A stretch of DNA of 64,000 nt from Pseudomonas prosekii. Lineage in GTDB: Bacteria; Pseudomonadota; Gammaproteobacteria; Pseudomonadales; Pseudomonadaceae. Below the pieces are notes generated by a model. The model saw only the letters and a program-made list of their open reading frames with translations. It had not been told where the DNA came from and did no database searches. Shown here piece after piece: positions 9,478 to 18,038 of the stretch; position 1 is the stretch's first letter; each line of letters begins with the position of its first letter. Made by a program: the position numbers and the translations under genes. The stretch lies in contig NZ_LT629762.1 of the NCBI RefSeq assembly GCF_900105155.1, positions 5,341,501 to 5,405,500 on the forward strand, in the 5' to 3' direction.

Positions 9478-10431
9478 ATGAAGCTCAAGACCTTAACGCT
9501 GCTGCTGATGCTGTGGGTGCCCGTGGCACTGAGCAATAACGAACCGGCCGCCGCGCGGGTCAATGGCGAAGTGATTACCGAGCTGCGCCTGGAACGTTAT
9601 TTCGCCGAATACCTGGAAGATCAGGGCCGCGCGGTGGGCAATATCCGCAACCCCAAGGCCTACAAACAGCTGCGCCGCGCCGCGCTCGATGCGTTGATCG
9701 ACAAAGAGCTGTTGTGGCAGGAATCGCGCAAGCGCGGCGTGCAGATCAGCGACGCCAGCGTGCGCAGCCAGGTCGAACAGACGCGTCAGGCCATTGGTGG
9801 CGCCGAGGTGTTTGCGCGCCGGTTGCAGGACGCCGGTTTTGACGAGGCCGGTTTTACCGAATACACCCGCCGCGAATTGGCCGCGCAACAGATGTTCGCC
9901 GAACTGACCAAAGTCCCTGAACCGGATGAACAACAGGTGCGCGCGTTCTTTGCCGAACACCGCGCCGAGATGGGGCGCCCCGAGGAAGTTCAGGCGCGGC
10001 ACATCCTGCTCAAAGTCGCGCCGGGCGCCGACTCCGCGACAGTTGAAGCGGTGCGGCTACGCTTGTTGGAGATCCGTGCGCAAATTGCCCAAGGCGCGGA
10101 TTTCGCCGCCGTCGCCCGCAGCGTCTCCGAAGATGATTCGGCCAGCAGTGGCGGGGACTTGGGCTATTTCGCTCGTGGCCGCATGATGGCCGAATTTGAA
10201 GCGGCGGCCTTCGCTTTGCAACCCGGAGAGGTCAGCGATCCGGTGCGCACGGCGGTGGGGTGGCATTTGATTTATTTACAGAACCACCAGGAGGCGGCAG
10301 ATGTCACAGAGGAGCAAGGGCTGGAAACAGTCAGGGCGTACCTCGCCCGACAGCAAAAGGCCCAGGCTCGTCGAGACGTATTGGCGCACTTGCGATCGAC
10401 TAATCGCATCGAGCGGATTGACGATGATTGA
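9478..10431 (+). CDS. Parvulin-type (PpiC/SurA-like) periplasmic peptidyl-prolyl isomerase
   Basis: 317 residues, signal peptide about residues 1-20, an N-terminal SurA-like helical chaperone region (residues 25-155) and one parvulin domain (about 165-265) with typical ARHILLKV, GGDLGYF and GWHLIYL segments. ATG 9478 follows a GGAGG 8 bases upstream. It probably helps fold the large secreted oxidase or other proteins of this cluster. It is the last gene before a promoter-bearing gap, so it likely ends the oxidase transcription unit. Confidence 0.9.
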   Translation: MKLKTLTLLLMLWVPVALSNNEPAAARVNGEVITELRLERYFAEYLEDQGRAVGNIRNPKAYKQLRRAALDALIDKELLWQESRKRGVQISDASVRSQVEQTRQAIGGAEVFARRLQDAGFDEAGFTEYTRRELAAQQMFAELTKVPEPDEQQVRAFFAEHRAEMGRPEEVQARHILLKVAPGADSATVEAVRLRLLEIRAQIAQGADFAAVARSVSEDDSASSGGDLGYFARGRMMAEFEAAAFALQPGEVSDPVRTAVGWHLIYLQNHQEAADVTEEQGLETVRAYLARQQKAQARRDVLAHLRSTNRIERIDDD

Positions 10432-10440
10432 AGGTTCCCC

Positions 10441-10496
10441 CCCCAATAGTGGGGAAAAGCTTCAATGCCCATCCGTGCGCTTCCCCGCCTTTGGGG
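10441..10496. promoter_or_regulatory. Two candidate enhancer palindromes (CCCCA-N4-TGGGG)
   Basis: A perfect 14-base palindrome CCCCA-ATAG-TGGGG spans 10441-10454 and a one-mismatch copy CCCCG-CCTT-TGGGG spans 10483-10496. Their centres are 42 bases apart, four helical turns, and they lie about 75-130 bases upstream of a sigma54-like promoter. A matching palindrome occurs upstream of the curlin operon promoter at 27114. I infer binding sites for the NtrC-type regulator encoded at 32350. Confidence 0.55.
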
Positions 10497-10571
10497 GGAG
10501 GGGGTTCTGGACGACGTGGCATTGTCTTCAAATTCAAGGACATGAATAGATAAGAATACCGGCACCCGGCC

Positions 10572-10586
10572 TGGCATGAAGTGTGC
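10572..10586 (+). promoter_or_regulatory. Candidate sigma54 (-24/-12) promoter
   Basis: TGGCAT-N5-GTGC has the essential GG-N10-GC spacing; the -12 element deviates by one base from TTGC. It lies 69 bases before the TTG start of the receiver gene and downstream of two candidate enhancer palindromes, as expected for an activator-dependent promoter of the 10655-20455 operon. Confidence 0.55.
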
Positions 10587-10654
10587 GTTAGCCCTTGTAA
10601 GGCACACACTCCAACAGGCCCGGAACTCGGACCTGCTGTTTCAAGGAGTCGACC

Positions 10655-11185
10655 TTGTTAAACAAAGTACTGGTTGTCGAAGACGAAAAGCTCCTTGCCG
10701 AAAACCTCAAGGATTACCTTCAGGCGCAAGGACTGGAAGTCCGGATGGCTCACGACGGTGGCGCAGCAATCGGTGAAGCCGAGCGTTTCGTACCTGATGT
10801 GATGGTGTTCGATTACCGCTTGCCGGATATGGAAGGCTTCGAAGTGCTCGATGCCGTCCGCCTGAACAGGAATTGTCATTTTGTGCTGATTACCGGGCAC
10901 CCAACCGCTGAAGTCTGTGAGCGGGCCCGGCAACTGGGCGTCAGCCATATCCTGTTCAAACCCTTTCCGTTGGCGGAATTGGCCCGTGCAGTCTGCGACC
11001 TTCTGGGGATGGAGCGCGGGGCCAAGACGGGCGCGAACACCGCTGAAGGTTTTGTCGAACGACGCCAGAGCAGGATCGAGAGTTTCCCGCTGCAGTTGTA
11101 CGACGGCAGTTGGGTGCTGGCGGATCGCCGACGAACATCGGCCTCCATGGCACCGGACGACGAACAATTGCTCACCGGGGAATAG
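10655..11185 (+). CDS. Stand-alone response-regulator receiver protein
   Basis: 176 residues. The start is TTG, supported by AAGGAG 6 bases upstream. A complete CheY-like receiver is present: acidic pair D10/E11, phospho-acceptor D53, T80 and K102. The last ~55 residues are polar with no known output domain. The receiver resembles that of the MnxR-like regulator at 32350 (both have VED-x-LLAEN and FVPDV before the phospho-Asp region), so one of the two kinases here may phosphorylate it. As first gene of the secretion/curli operon it may control the machine by protein contact or act as a phosphate sink. Confidence 0.88.
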   Translation: MLNKVLVVEDEKLLAENLKDYLQAQGLEVRMAHDGGAAIGEAERFVPDVMVFDYRLPDMEGFEVLDAVRLNRNCHFVLITGHPTAEVCERARQLGVSHILFKPFPLAELARAVCDLLGMERGAKTGANTAEGFVERRQSRIESFPLQLYDGSWVLADRRRTSASMAPDDEQLLTGE

Positions 11186-11269
11186 TGGCGCGACACGACG
11201 TTCCGGCTCCCGCCGCAATGGCCTGCCGCGCCGACAGGGCCGCAAGCCCCGGGCGTTGGAGAGCAAGCC

Positions 11270-12976
11270 ATGGAACGTCTATCACTGGCCGTGGAAGCGG
11301 CACCGCTGGACTGTGTACCTTCACGCTTTAGCAGCGAGCAATTGGCCCAGGCACGTTCGCGAGCCAGCACTTGCGGCGAACGGATGCTCGACGCCCTCGG
11401 CGTGTTGTCAGATCTGCCGCCGATGGCGTTTATCCAGTGCCTCGGCGCCACCCTGCATTACCCGGTGCTCGACACCGACACGCTGTTCCAGGCCACCCCG
11501 GTATTTGACCGGGTCACGCTGGCCCAATGCATCAAACGCGAATTCATCCTGCTGCGCCACGACGACGCGGTGATCGGCGTTTTTGCCGACCCGTTCGACA
11601 CCGCGCGCCTGGCCTGGATCGACGATTGCCTGCACGGCGCGCCGCTGTATCTGGTGCACGCCGATGACCTCAAGGCCTACCTGGCGCGGCACGAAGAAAG
11701 CTTCCACGCGGTGGAATCGCTCAACGCCCAGGCCGATGCCAATGTCGAAATCGACACCCTGCAAAGCCTGTCCCTGACCAGCATCAGCGAAGACGCCAGC
11801 GTGGTGGTCAAACTGGTTAACTCGACGCTGTATGACGCGCTGAAAATGCACGCCAGCGACATCCATCTCGGCACCACCGGCAGCGGCCTGGTGATCAAGT
11901 ACCGGATCGACGGCGTGCTCAACAACATCAGCAAAATCCAGGGCAGCGAGTTCGCCGAGCAAGTGATTTCCCGGGTCAAAGTCATGGCCGAACTGGACAT
12001 CGGCGAGAAACGCGTGCCGCAGGACGGTCGCTTCAAAATCGGCATCAGCGGCCGGCAGATCGACTTCCGGGTGTCGATCATGCCGAGCATTTTTGGCGAA
12101 GACGCGGTACTGCGGGTGCTCGACAAACAGGACCTCGCCGACAAGGTCAGCGGCGTGCAATTGCAGGCGCTGGGCTTTGAGGATGAAACCCTCAAGCAAC
12201 TGCGCCGCCTCGCTGCCGAACCCTACGGCATGGTGCTGGTGACCGGCCCTACCGGCAGCGGCAAAACCACCACGCTGTACGCGATGATCACCGAGATCAA
12301 CCACGGCGTGGACAAGATAATCACCATCGAAGACCCGGTCGAATATCAATTGCCGGGCGTGCTGCAAATCCCCGTTAACGAAAAGAAAGGCCTGACCTTT
12401 GCCCGTGGTCTGCGCTCGATCCTGCGGCACGACCCGGACAAGATCATGGTCGGTGAAATCCGTGACCCCGACACCGCGCAAATCGCCGTGCAATCGGCGC
12501 TCACCGGCCACTTGGTGTTCACCACCATTCACGCCAACAACGTGTTCGACGTGATTGGCCGTTTCACCCAAATGGAAATCGACCCGTACAGCCTGGTTTC
12601 GGCGCTCAACGCGGTGCTGGCGCAACGGCTGATCCGCCTGGTCTGCGCCAGTTGCAGCGCACCGAGCACTCCCAGCGACGATGAACTGCAAGCCTCCGGC
12701 CTCGACCCGCAGCAGGTCGCGCATTACCAGTTCGTCCACGGCAAGGGTTGCGGTCATTGCCGCGGCACCGGGTATCGCGGGCGCACGGCGATTGCCGAGC
12801 TGCTGCACCTGGACGACGAACTGCGGCAAATGATTGTCGAGCGCCAACCGATTTCGAAGATCAAGGCCCACGCCTGCAAACGTGGCTTGCGGCTGTTGCG
12901 CGAGTCGGCGCTGGAACTGGTGCAAGCAGGGCGGACCACGCTCGAGGAGATCAATCGTGTCACTTTTGTCTCGTGA
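11270..12976 (+). CDS. GspE/PilB/MshE-type secretion ATPase
   Basis: 568 residues. It has an N-terminal MshEN-like domain (about 1-150), then the hexameric ATPase core with Walker A GPTGSGKT (326-333), Asp box and Walker B (DPDKIMVGEIRDPDTA), and His box TTIHANN. A C-terminal four-Cys zinc motif (CASC...CGHC) is typical of GspE and PilB. It powers pseudopilus assembly from the cytoplasm. No GspF/PilC platform gene follows. It overlaps the next gene by 20 bases. Confidence 0.93.
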   Translation: MERLSLAVEAAPLDCVPSRFSSEQLAQARSRASTCGERMLDALGVLSDLPPMAFIQCLGATLHYPVLDTDTLFQATPVFDRVTLAQCIKREFILLRHDDAVIGVFADPFDTARLAWIDDCLHGAPLYLVHADDLKAYLARHEESFHAVESLNAQADANVEIDTLQSLSLTSISEDASVVVKLVNSTLYDALKMHASDIHLGTTGSGLVIKYRIDGVLNNISKIQGSEFAEQVISRVKVMAELDIGEKRVPQDGRFKIGISGRQIDFRVSIMPSIFGEDAVLRVLDKQDLADKVSGVQLQALGFEDETLKQLRRLAAEPYGMVLVTGPTGSGKTTTLYAMITEINHGVDKIITIEDPVEYQLPGVLQIPVNEKKGLTFARGLRSILRHDPDKIMVGEIRDPDTAQIAVQSALTGHLVFTTIHANNVFDVIGRFTQMEIDPYSLVSALNAVLAQRLIRLVCASCSAPSTPSDDELQASGLDPQQVAHYQFVHGKGCGHCRGTGYRGRTAIAELLHLDDELRQMIVERQPISKIKAHACKRGLRLLRESALELVQAGRTTLEEINRVTFVS

Positions 12977-13760
12977 TCGTTATGTCGCCGTGCTCGGCGC
13001 CAGTGGTGTCGGCCTCGGTCAACGGCAGGGCAGCGAAACCCGCTGGCTCGGCAGCGTCGGGTTTATCGACGAAGGTTTTCATGCCTGGACCGTCGCCCTG
13101 GAAACCCTCGACCGCTTGCTCGCTGAACACGCGCGTGTCGGGGCTGAAGTGAGCGTGGTGGTGTCCGGGCATTTCAGCCGGTTTTGTCTGGTGCCGTGGA
13201 GCGACCAGATCAGCAGCCCCGAAGAACTGCGCGGCTTCGCCCAACTGTGTTTCGAAGACCTCTATGGCGTGCCCAACCAGCCGTGGAATCTGGTGTTGTC
13301 AGCCGAACCGGCCGGCCAAGACCGCGTTGCCGCCGCGCTGCCGCAAGACTTGCTCGAACGCCTGCGCACCCTCGCCAGCGGTCGCGGCTTGCGCCTGCGC
13401 TCGGTGCAACCGTATTTGATGGCGGCGTTCAATCACTTCGACAAAAGCCTGGATGCCGGGGACTTTCTGTTCATCGTCGCCGAACCGGTGCGCAGCGTAT
13501 TGTTGCTGGCCCGCGAAGGGCGCTGGGCTTCGGTGCGCTCGGTTGGCAGCAGCGACAGCGATGTTGCGCTGATGGCGCTGATTGGTCGCGAACACCAGCT
13601 GCAAGCCTCGACCAGCGAACGCCCGTTGAGCGTTTACCTGCATGCCCCGGCGCGCCTGGATACGCCGCCAGAAGTGCCCGGCGTGCAGTTGAGAAACCTT
13701 GCCGAGGACCGCAGCACCGTACGGGATTGCCTGTACGTGATGTCGCGGGCGGTGGCCTGA
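12957..13760 (+). CDS. PilM/MshI/GspL-like cytoplasmic assembly protein
   Basis: 267 residues from GTG 12957 (GAGGAG 7 bases upstream), beginning inside the ATPase gene. No signal peptide or clear membrane segment. The N-terminus (YVAVLGASGVGLG) and overall strand pattern suggest a weak actin-like PilM or GspL cytoplasmic fold; sequence similarity is low. The assignment rests mostly on position: ATPase, then this, then PilN-, PilO- and PilP-like genes and the secretin, as in the pil and msh systems. Probably links the ATPase to the inner-membrane complex. Confidence 0.6.
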   Translation: MSLLSRDRYVAVLGASGVGLGQRQGSETRWLGSVGFIDEGFHAWTVALETLDRLLAEHARVGAEVSVVVSGHFSRFCLVPWSDQISSPEELRGFAQLCFEDLYGVPNQPWNLVLSAEPAGQDRVAAALPQDLLERLRTLASGRGLRLRSVQPYLMAAFNHFDKSLDAGDFLFIVAEPVRSVLLLAREGRWASVRSVGSSDSDVALMALIGREHQLQASTSERPLSVYLHAPARLDTPPEVPGVQLRNLAEDRSTVRDCLYVMSRAVA

Positions 13761-13761
13761 G

Positions 13762-14307
13762 ATGCGCGCCCTGACGCTCGACTTTCAGCCGTGCCGCCGC
13801 TCCGGTCCTTTGGGCTGGAGCCTGTTGGTCGCAGGCGTGGTGCTAGCGGTGGCGTGCTTCCTCGCCCAGCAACACCTCGACGACCAGGCCTCGCAACAAC
13901 AAGGTCACTTGCAACACGCGCAACGCGAGCTCACCGGCGACAGCGGCAGCAAGGCTGGCCTGAGCCCGGCCGAAACACGCGAACAAGCGCAAAACCTCGC
14001 GGAAATGCGCAAGGTCTCGCAGCAACTGCGCCGCCCCTGGGAACGCCTGTTCGCCATGCTCGAAGGCCTGCCGCGTGAAGACATTGCCTTGTTGACCCTG
14101 ACCCCGGATGCACGCAAGGGCCAAGTGCGGATCAGCGCCGAAGCGCGCGATCTGGAAGCCATGCTCGCCTTTCACCAACGTCTGGAAGCCAGCGACGAGC
14201 TGTCCGACGTGTCGCTGCTGAGCCACGAAATCGTCGCCAACGTTGCGGAACACCCGGTGCAATTCAACCTGTCGGCGACTTGGGAGATTGGCGATGCGAA
14301 TCCCTAG
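13762..14307 (+). CDS. PilN-like inner-membrane assembly protein
   Basis: 181 residues with a short cytoplasmic tail, one transmembrane helix (about residues 18-36), a Gln-rich coiled coil (residues 40-80) and a small alpha/beta periplasmic domain. This is the PilN/MshJ/GspL-C architecture. The start is one base after the previous stop. It overlaps the PilO-like gene by 14 bases. The partner of such proteins is PilO. Confidence 0.7.
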   Translation: MRALTLDFQPCRRSGPLGWSLLVAGVVLAVACFLAQQHLDDQASQQQGHLQHAQRELTGDSGSKAGLSPAETREQAQNLAEMRKVSQQLRRPWERLFAMLEGLPREDIALLTLTPDARKGQVRISAEARDLEAMLAFHQRLEASDELSDVSLLSHEIVANVAEHPVQFNLSATWEIGDANP

Positions 14308-14842
14308 ACTGATCGTTCACGAATACCTGCAAGGCCTCGGTGTGCCGGGCCTGGCCGGGTTGGCGCTGCTGTTGTTGGCGCTGCTGTTTGCGCTGGCCGG
14401 GTTGCTGCCGGACTGGCAGTCGCTGCAAACCCTCAACCAGCAGACCCGCGAGGCCGGCGAGTACCTGGCCAAAGTCGAGGACGGCAGCGTCGCGCCGCCG
14501 GTCGCGCCGCAACGGCAACTGGATGATTTTCGCAGCAAGTTGCCGTCGCAGCCGCAAGCCACGGTGGCCATCGACAAAATCTACGCGTTGGCCGCGCAGG
14601 AGCACATCACCCTGGCGCGGGGCGAATATTCCCTCGGCGTCGACCCGAAAACTCATCTGGCGCGTTACCAGATTCTGCTACCGGTGCGCGGCAGCTATCC
14701 GCAATTGCGGCGCTTCCTGCACGCCTTGCTCGGCCAGTTGCCAGCGGTGGTGGTGGAAGACGTCGAGTTTCAACGCAAGAAGATCGCCGACACCGACCTG
14801 ACCGGGCGGATCCGCATGACCCTTTACCTGTCGAGGTCGTGA
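14294..14842 (+). CDS. PilO-like inner-membrane assembly protein
   Basis: 182 residues from ATG 14294 (GGAG 8 bases upstream). A Leu/Ala-rich transmembrane helix (about residues 17-38) is followed by a coiled coil and a ferredoxin-like C-terminal domain (YQILLPVRGSYPQLRRFL), as in PilO and GspM. It likely pairs with the preceding PilN-like protein. Stop and next start overlap. Confidence 0.72.
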   Translation: MRIPRLIVHEYLQGLGVPGLAGLALLLLALLFALAGLLPDWQSLQTLNQQTREAGEYLAKVEDGSVAPPVAPQRQLDDFRSKLPSQPQATVAIDKIYALAAQEHITLARGEYSLGVDPKTHLARYQILLPVRGSYPQLRRFLHALLGQLPAVVVEDVEFQRKKIADTDLTGRIRMTLYLSRS

Positions 14843-15348
14843 TGAACAGCAAACGTGTAGCAGGCTGGGTCGGGTTCTTCGCGGTGGCGGCGGGGTTGAC
14901 CTGGTTGCCGGAATATTTTCAGGAAAACACCGCCGACGAGAACGCCGTTGCGACGCTGGCCACACCGGCCAAACGCAAGATTGCGCCCACACCGGCCAAC
15001 GTCAAAGCGGCGCCGATCAAGGACCTCAGCCCCGCCGGCGACCTGTTTGCGACCCGTAGCTGGCGCGCCGCGCCGACCCTCGCGGTGGTCACCGAGCAAC
15101 CTGTCACCGTCGCTGCGGTGGTGCAAACCCCAGTCGTGCCACCGATGCCGTTCCAGTTCGTCGGCAAGCTCGCCGACCGCGCCGACCTGCAAGTGTTTTT
15201 GCAGAACGGCGAAAAAATCTACGTCGTGCGCAAAGGGGATGTGATCGACGACACGTGGCGGATCGAGGGCATTTCCGATGTGGAATTGAGCCTGGTCTAC
15301 CTGCCTCTGCACTTGGCCCAGACTTTGTCTGTGGGGAGCACGCAATGA
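14842..15348 (+). CDS. PilP/GspC-like periplasmic connector protein
   Basis: 168 residues; an alternative GTG start is one codon upstream. It has an N-terminal hydrophobic helix, an Ala/Pro/Lys-rich linker (about residues 40-95) and a C-terminal HR/PilP-like beta domain (FQFVGKL...VFLQNGEKIYVVRKGDVID...). Proteins of this kind bridge the inner-membrane PilN/O complex and the secretin N-domains. It overlaps the secretin start by 4 bases. Confidence 0.75.
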   Translation: MNSKRVAGWVGFFAVAAGLTWLPEYFQENTADENAVATLATPAKRKIAPTPANVKAAPIKDLSPAGDLFATRSWRAAPTLAVVTEQPVTVAAVVQTPVVPPMPFQFVGKLADRADLQVFLQNGEKIYVVRKGDVIDDTWRIEGISDVELSLVYLPLHLAQTLSVGSTQ

Positions 15349-17177
15349 ACAGATCCCGTTTGCTGATGAGCCTGTGCCTGAGCACAGCGCTGGCCGCGTG
15401 CAGCTCGGCGCAAGTCGCCAACAAAGAGGCCTCCGACCTGATCGAACAAGGCCAGTACGAAGCCGGGCTGGCGCGTATCGAAGAAGGCCTGCGCGAAGAC
15501 CCGCGTGATACCGAGCTGCACTTGCTGCTCAACAGCGGCCGCGCCAAAGCCGTTACCGCGTTGCTGACCGCCGGTGACACCGACCGCTCACGCCGCGATT
15601 TTGTCTCGGCGCGCCAGGCGTACGGGCGGGTGCTGACCATCGAACCGAACAATCGCCGCGCGCAGGATGCCTTGCGCCAACTCGACTACCTGCGCAGCCA
15701 GGATGAAAAACTCGAACTGGCCCGAGGAGACCTGCGCCGGGGCGACATTTACGGCGCCGACCGTCAGGTCAAACAGATCCTCGAACTTGACCCGAAAAAC
15801 GACGGCGCGCTGGAGCTGCAAGGCAACATTCGCCTGGTGCAGAGCCGCAACGTGATTGCCTACCCACACCTGCGCACACGCCTTGATCGGCCGGTGACGC
15901 TGGAGTTTCGCGACGCCAACCTGAAGACCATTTTCGAAGTGCTGTCGCAAGTCGCCGGGTTGAATTTCATCTTCGACAAAGACCTGCGCCCGGACATGAA
16001 AGCGACGATTTTCGTGCGTGACGTGCGCATCGAAGACGCCGTGGAATTGCTGCTGCAACAGAACCAGTTGCACCAGAAAGTGGTGAACGAAAACACCTTG
16101 CTGATCTACCCGGACTCGCCGCAGAAGCTCAAGGATTACCAAGAGCTGGTGATGCGCACGTTTTACCTGACCAGCATCGATGCCAACACCGCGCTGAACA
16201 TGATCAAAACCATGCTCAAGACCCGCGACGTGTTTGTTGATGAACGCCTGAATACCTTGACCATGCGCGACTCCGAAGACGCGATCCGCATGGCCGAAAA
16301 ACTCCTGCAATCGCAAGATCAGTCCAACCCCGAAGTGGTGCTGGAAGTGGAAGTGATGGAAGTCGCCACCCAGCGCATTCTCGACCTCGGGCTGCAATGG
16401 CCAAACACCTTTGGTGTGGTCAACAGCGACGGTTCGGCGGTGACGCTGCTCGACCAATTGAAGGGCATCAACTCCAGCCGGATCTCCATTTCGCCGTCGC
16501 CGCAAGCCAAGATCAACGCGCAGGACAACGACATCAACACCCTGGCCAGCCCGGTGATCCGTGTGAGCAACCGCGAGCAGGCGCGCATCCACATTGGCCA
16601 GCGCGTGCCGATCATCAGCGCGACGTCGGTGCCATCCACACAAGGCCCGGTGATCACTGAAAGCGTTACCTACCTCGACGTCGGTCTGAAGCTCGAAGTG
16701 CAGCCGACCGTGCATTTGAACAACGAAGTGGCGATCAAGATTGCCCTGGAAGTGAGCAACGCGACGCCGCTGGAGCCGACCCGCCAAGGCACGATTCCGG
16801 TGCAAGTCGACACCCGCAACGCGCAGACCACCTTGCGCCTGCACGACGGTGAAACGCAGATTCTCGCGGGGTTGATGCGCAATGACCACGGCGCCACCGG
16901 CAACAAGATTCCGGGGCTGGGCGACATTCCGGGGCTGGGCCGCTTGTTTGGCAGCAACAAGGACACCGTCGGCAAATCCGAACTGGTGCTGTCGATCACC
17001 CCGCGCATCGTGCGCAACCTGCCGTATCAAAGCCCGTCGGACATGGAATTCCCCACCGGCACCGAAACCAGCATGCACATCCAGGCGCCTGACCGTGGCA
17101 CGCCATCGACGGTGAATAACAACGTCATGGCCACGCCTGTGGCGTCGACCGTCAATGTTGTCGTCGAGAAGAATTGA
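15345..17177 (+). CDS. Lipoprotein secretin (PilQ/MshL/GspD family)
   Basis: 610 residues. The lipobox LAAC puts the lipidated Cys at residue 19, so it may self-target to the outer membrane like MshL or BfpB. Residues about 25-150 look TPR-like, residues 170-250 form the STN/N0-like domain (LEFRDANLKTIFEVLSQVAG), and the C-terminal half is the secretin barrel with a VxxxGxxLxxxP-type VGLKLEVQP and the closing IPGLGDIPGLGRLF. It forms the outer-membrane channel of this machine. ATG 15345 overlaps the previous stop. Confidence 0.93.
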   Translation: MNRSRLLMSLCLSTALAACSSAQVANKEASDLIEQGQYEAGLARIEEGLREDPRDTELHLLLNSGRAKAVTALLTAGDTDRSRRDFVSARQAYGRVLTIEPNNRRAQDALRQLDYLRSQDEKLELARGDLRRGDIYGADRQVKQILELDPKNDGALELQGNIRLVQSRNVIAYPHLRTRLDRPVTLEFRDANLKTIFEVLSQVAGLNFIFDKDLRPDMKATIFVRDVRIEDAVELLLQQNQLHQKVVNENTLLIYPDSPQKLKDYQELVMRTFYLTSIDANTALNMIKTMLKTRDVFVDERLNTLTMRDSEDAIRMAEKLLQSQDQSNPEVVLEVEVMEVATQRILDLGLQWPNTFGVVNSDGSAVTLLDQLKGINSSRISISPSPQAKINAQDNDINTLASPVIRVSNREQARIHIGQRVPIISATSVPSTQGPVITESVTYLDVGLKLEVQPTVHLNNEVAIKIALEVSNATPLEPTRQGTIPVQVDTRNAQTTLRLHDGETQILAGLMRNDHGATGNKIPGLGDIPGLGRLFGSNKDTVGKSELVLSITPRIVRNLPYQSPSDMEFPTGTETSMHIQAPDRGTPSTVNNNVMATPVASTVNVVVEKN

Positions 17178-17179
17178 TC

Positions 17180-17653
17180 ATGAACGCCTCCCAGCGCGGT
17201 TTTACCTTGATCGAAGTCGTGGTGACGCTGGCCCTGATCGGCCTGTTGGCCGGCATGGCCGCACCCTTGACCGAAACCGTGGTGCGCCGTGGCAAAGAGC
17301 AGGACATGCGTGCGGCGCTGTACCAGATTCGCGACGCCATCGACGCCTACAAACGCGCGTTCGATGCCGGTTATATCGAGAAGTCGCTGAACAGCAGCGG
17401 CTACCCGCCGAACCTGCAGGTGCTGGTCGAGGGCGTGCGCGATGTGCGCAGCGCCAAGGGTGCCAAGTTCTACTTTTTGCGCCGGGTGCCGCACGACCCG
17501 CTGACCCCGGCCAAACGTGACGATGAAGGTGGCTGGGGCCTGCGCTCCTATGACAGTTCGGCGCAGAACCCGCGCGAAGGCGAGGACGTCTTCGACGTCT
17601 ACTCCAAGGCCCGGGGCAAGGGTCTCAACGGCATTGCCTACCGCGAGTGGTGA
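17180..17653 (+). CDS. Type II/IV pseudopilin 1 (GspG-like)
   Basis: 157 residues. Class III prepilin leader MNASQRG then FTLIE with the conserved Glu at mature position 5, followed by a hydrophobic N-terminal helix. The body carries GspG-like AYKRAFD and the C-terminal GWGLRSY region. A TTG two codons upstream is an alternative start. It needs a prepilin peptidase, which is not encoded in the window. Confidence 0.88.
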   Translation: MNASQRGFTLIEVVVTLALIGLLAGMAAPLTETVVRRGKEQDMRAALYQIRDAIDAYKRAFDAGYIEKSLNSSGYPPNLQVLVEGVRDVRSAKGAKFYFLRRVPHDPLTPAKRDDEGGWGLRSYDSSAQNPREGEDVFDVYSKARGKGLNGIAYREW

Positions 17654-17657
17654 ACCT

Positions 17658-18038
17658 ATGAACAAGCGCTGCGAGAAGGGTTTTACCTTGCTGGAATTGA
17701 TGGTGGTCATGGCGATTATCGCCACGCTGATGACCATTGCCTTGCCCCGCTATTTCACCAGCCTGGAAGCCTCGAAAGAGACCACGCTGCGCCAGAGTCT
17801 GTCGGCGATGCGCGAGGCGCTGGATCACTATTACGGCGACACCGGGCGCTATCCCGATTCCATCGAGCAGTTGGTGGAAAAGCGCTATCTGCGCAATCCG
17901 CCGACCGACCCGATTGCCGAGCGCAAAGACTTGTGGGTGCTGGTCGCGCCACCGGACGGCGTGCCGGGCGCGGTGGCCGATATCAAAAGCGGCGCGAGCG
18001 GGAGGGCGAGTGATGGCAGCCTTTACTCCGAGTGGTAA
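17658..18038 (+). CDS. Type II pseudopilin 2 (GspG-like)
   Basis: 126 residues. Leader MNKRCEKG then FTLLE with Glu5, then a hydrophobic helix. The soluble part has the GspG pattern: REALDHYYGDTGRYP, LVEKRYLRNPPTDP, ending YSEW. It starts 4 bases after pseudopilin 1. Its last 26 bases overlap the third pseudopilin. Confidence 0.9.
   Translation: MNKRCEKGFTLLELMVVMAIIATLMTIALPRYFTSLEASKETTLRQSLSAMREALDHYYGDTGRYPDSIEQLVEKRYLRNPPTDPIAERKDLWVLVAPPDGVPGAVADIKSGASGRASDGSLYSEW

Noticed and set aside
10437..10454. CCCC...GGGG hairpin after the parvulin gene read as a terminator
   Set aside because: No U tract follows, and the exact palindrome recurs upstream of the curlin operon, so a protein-binding site fits better.
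11408..12925. 505-codon minus-strand frame
   Set aside because: Antisense to the secretion ATPase with intact motifs; shadow.
15588..17078. 496-codon minus-strand frame
   Set aside because: Antisense to the secretin; shadow.
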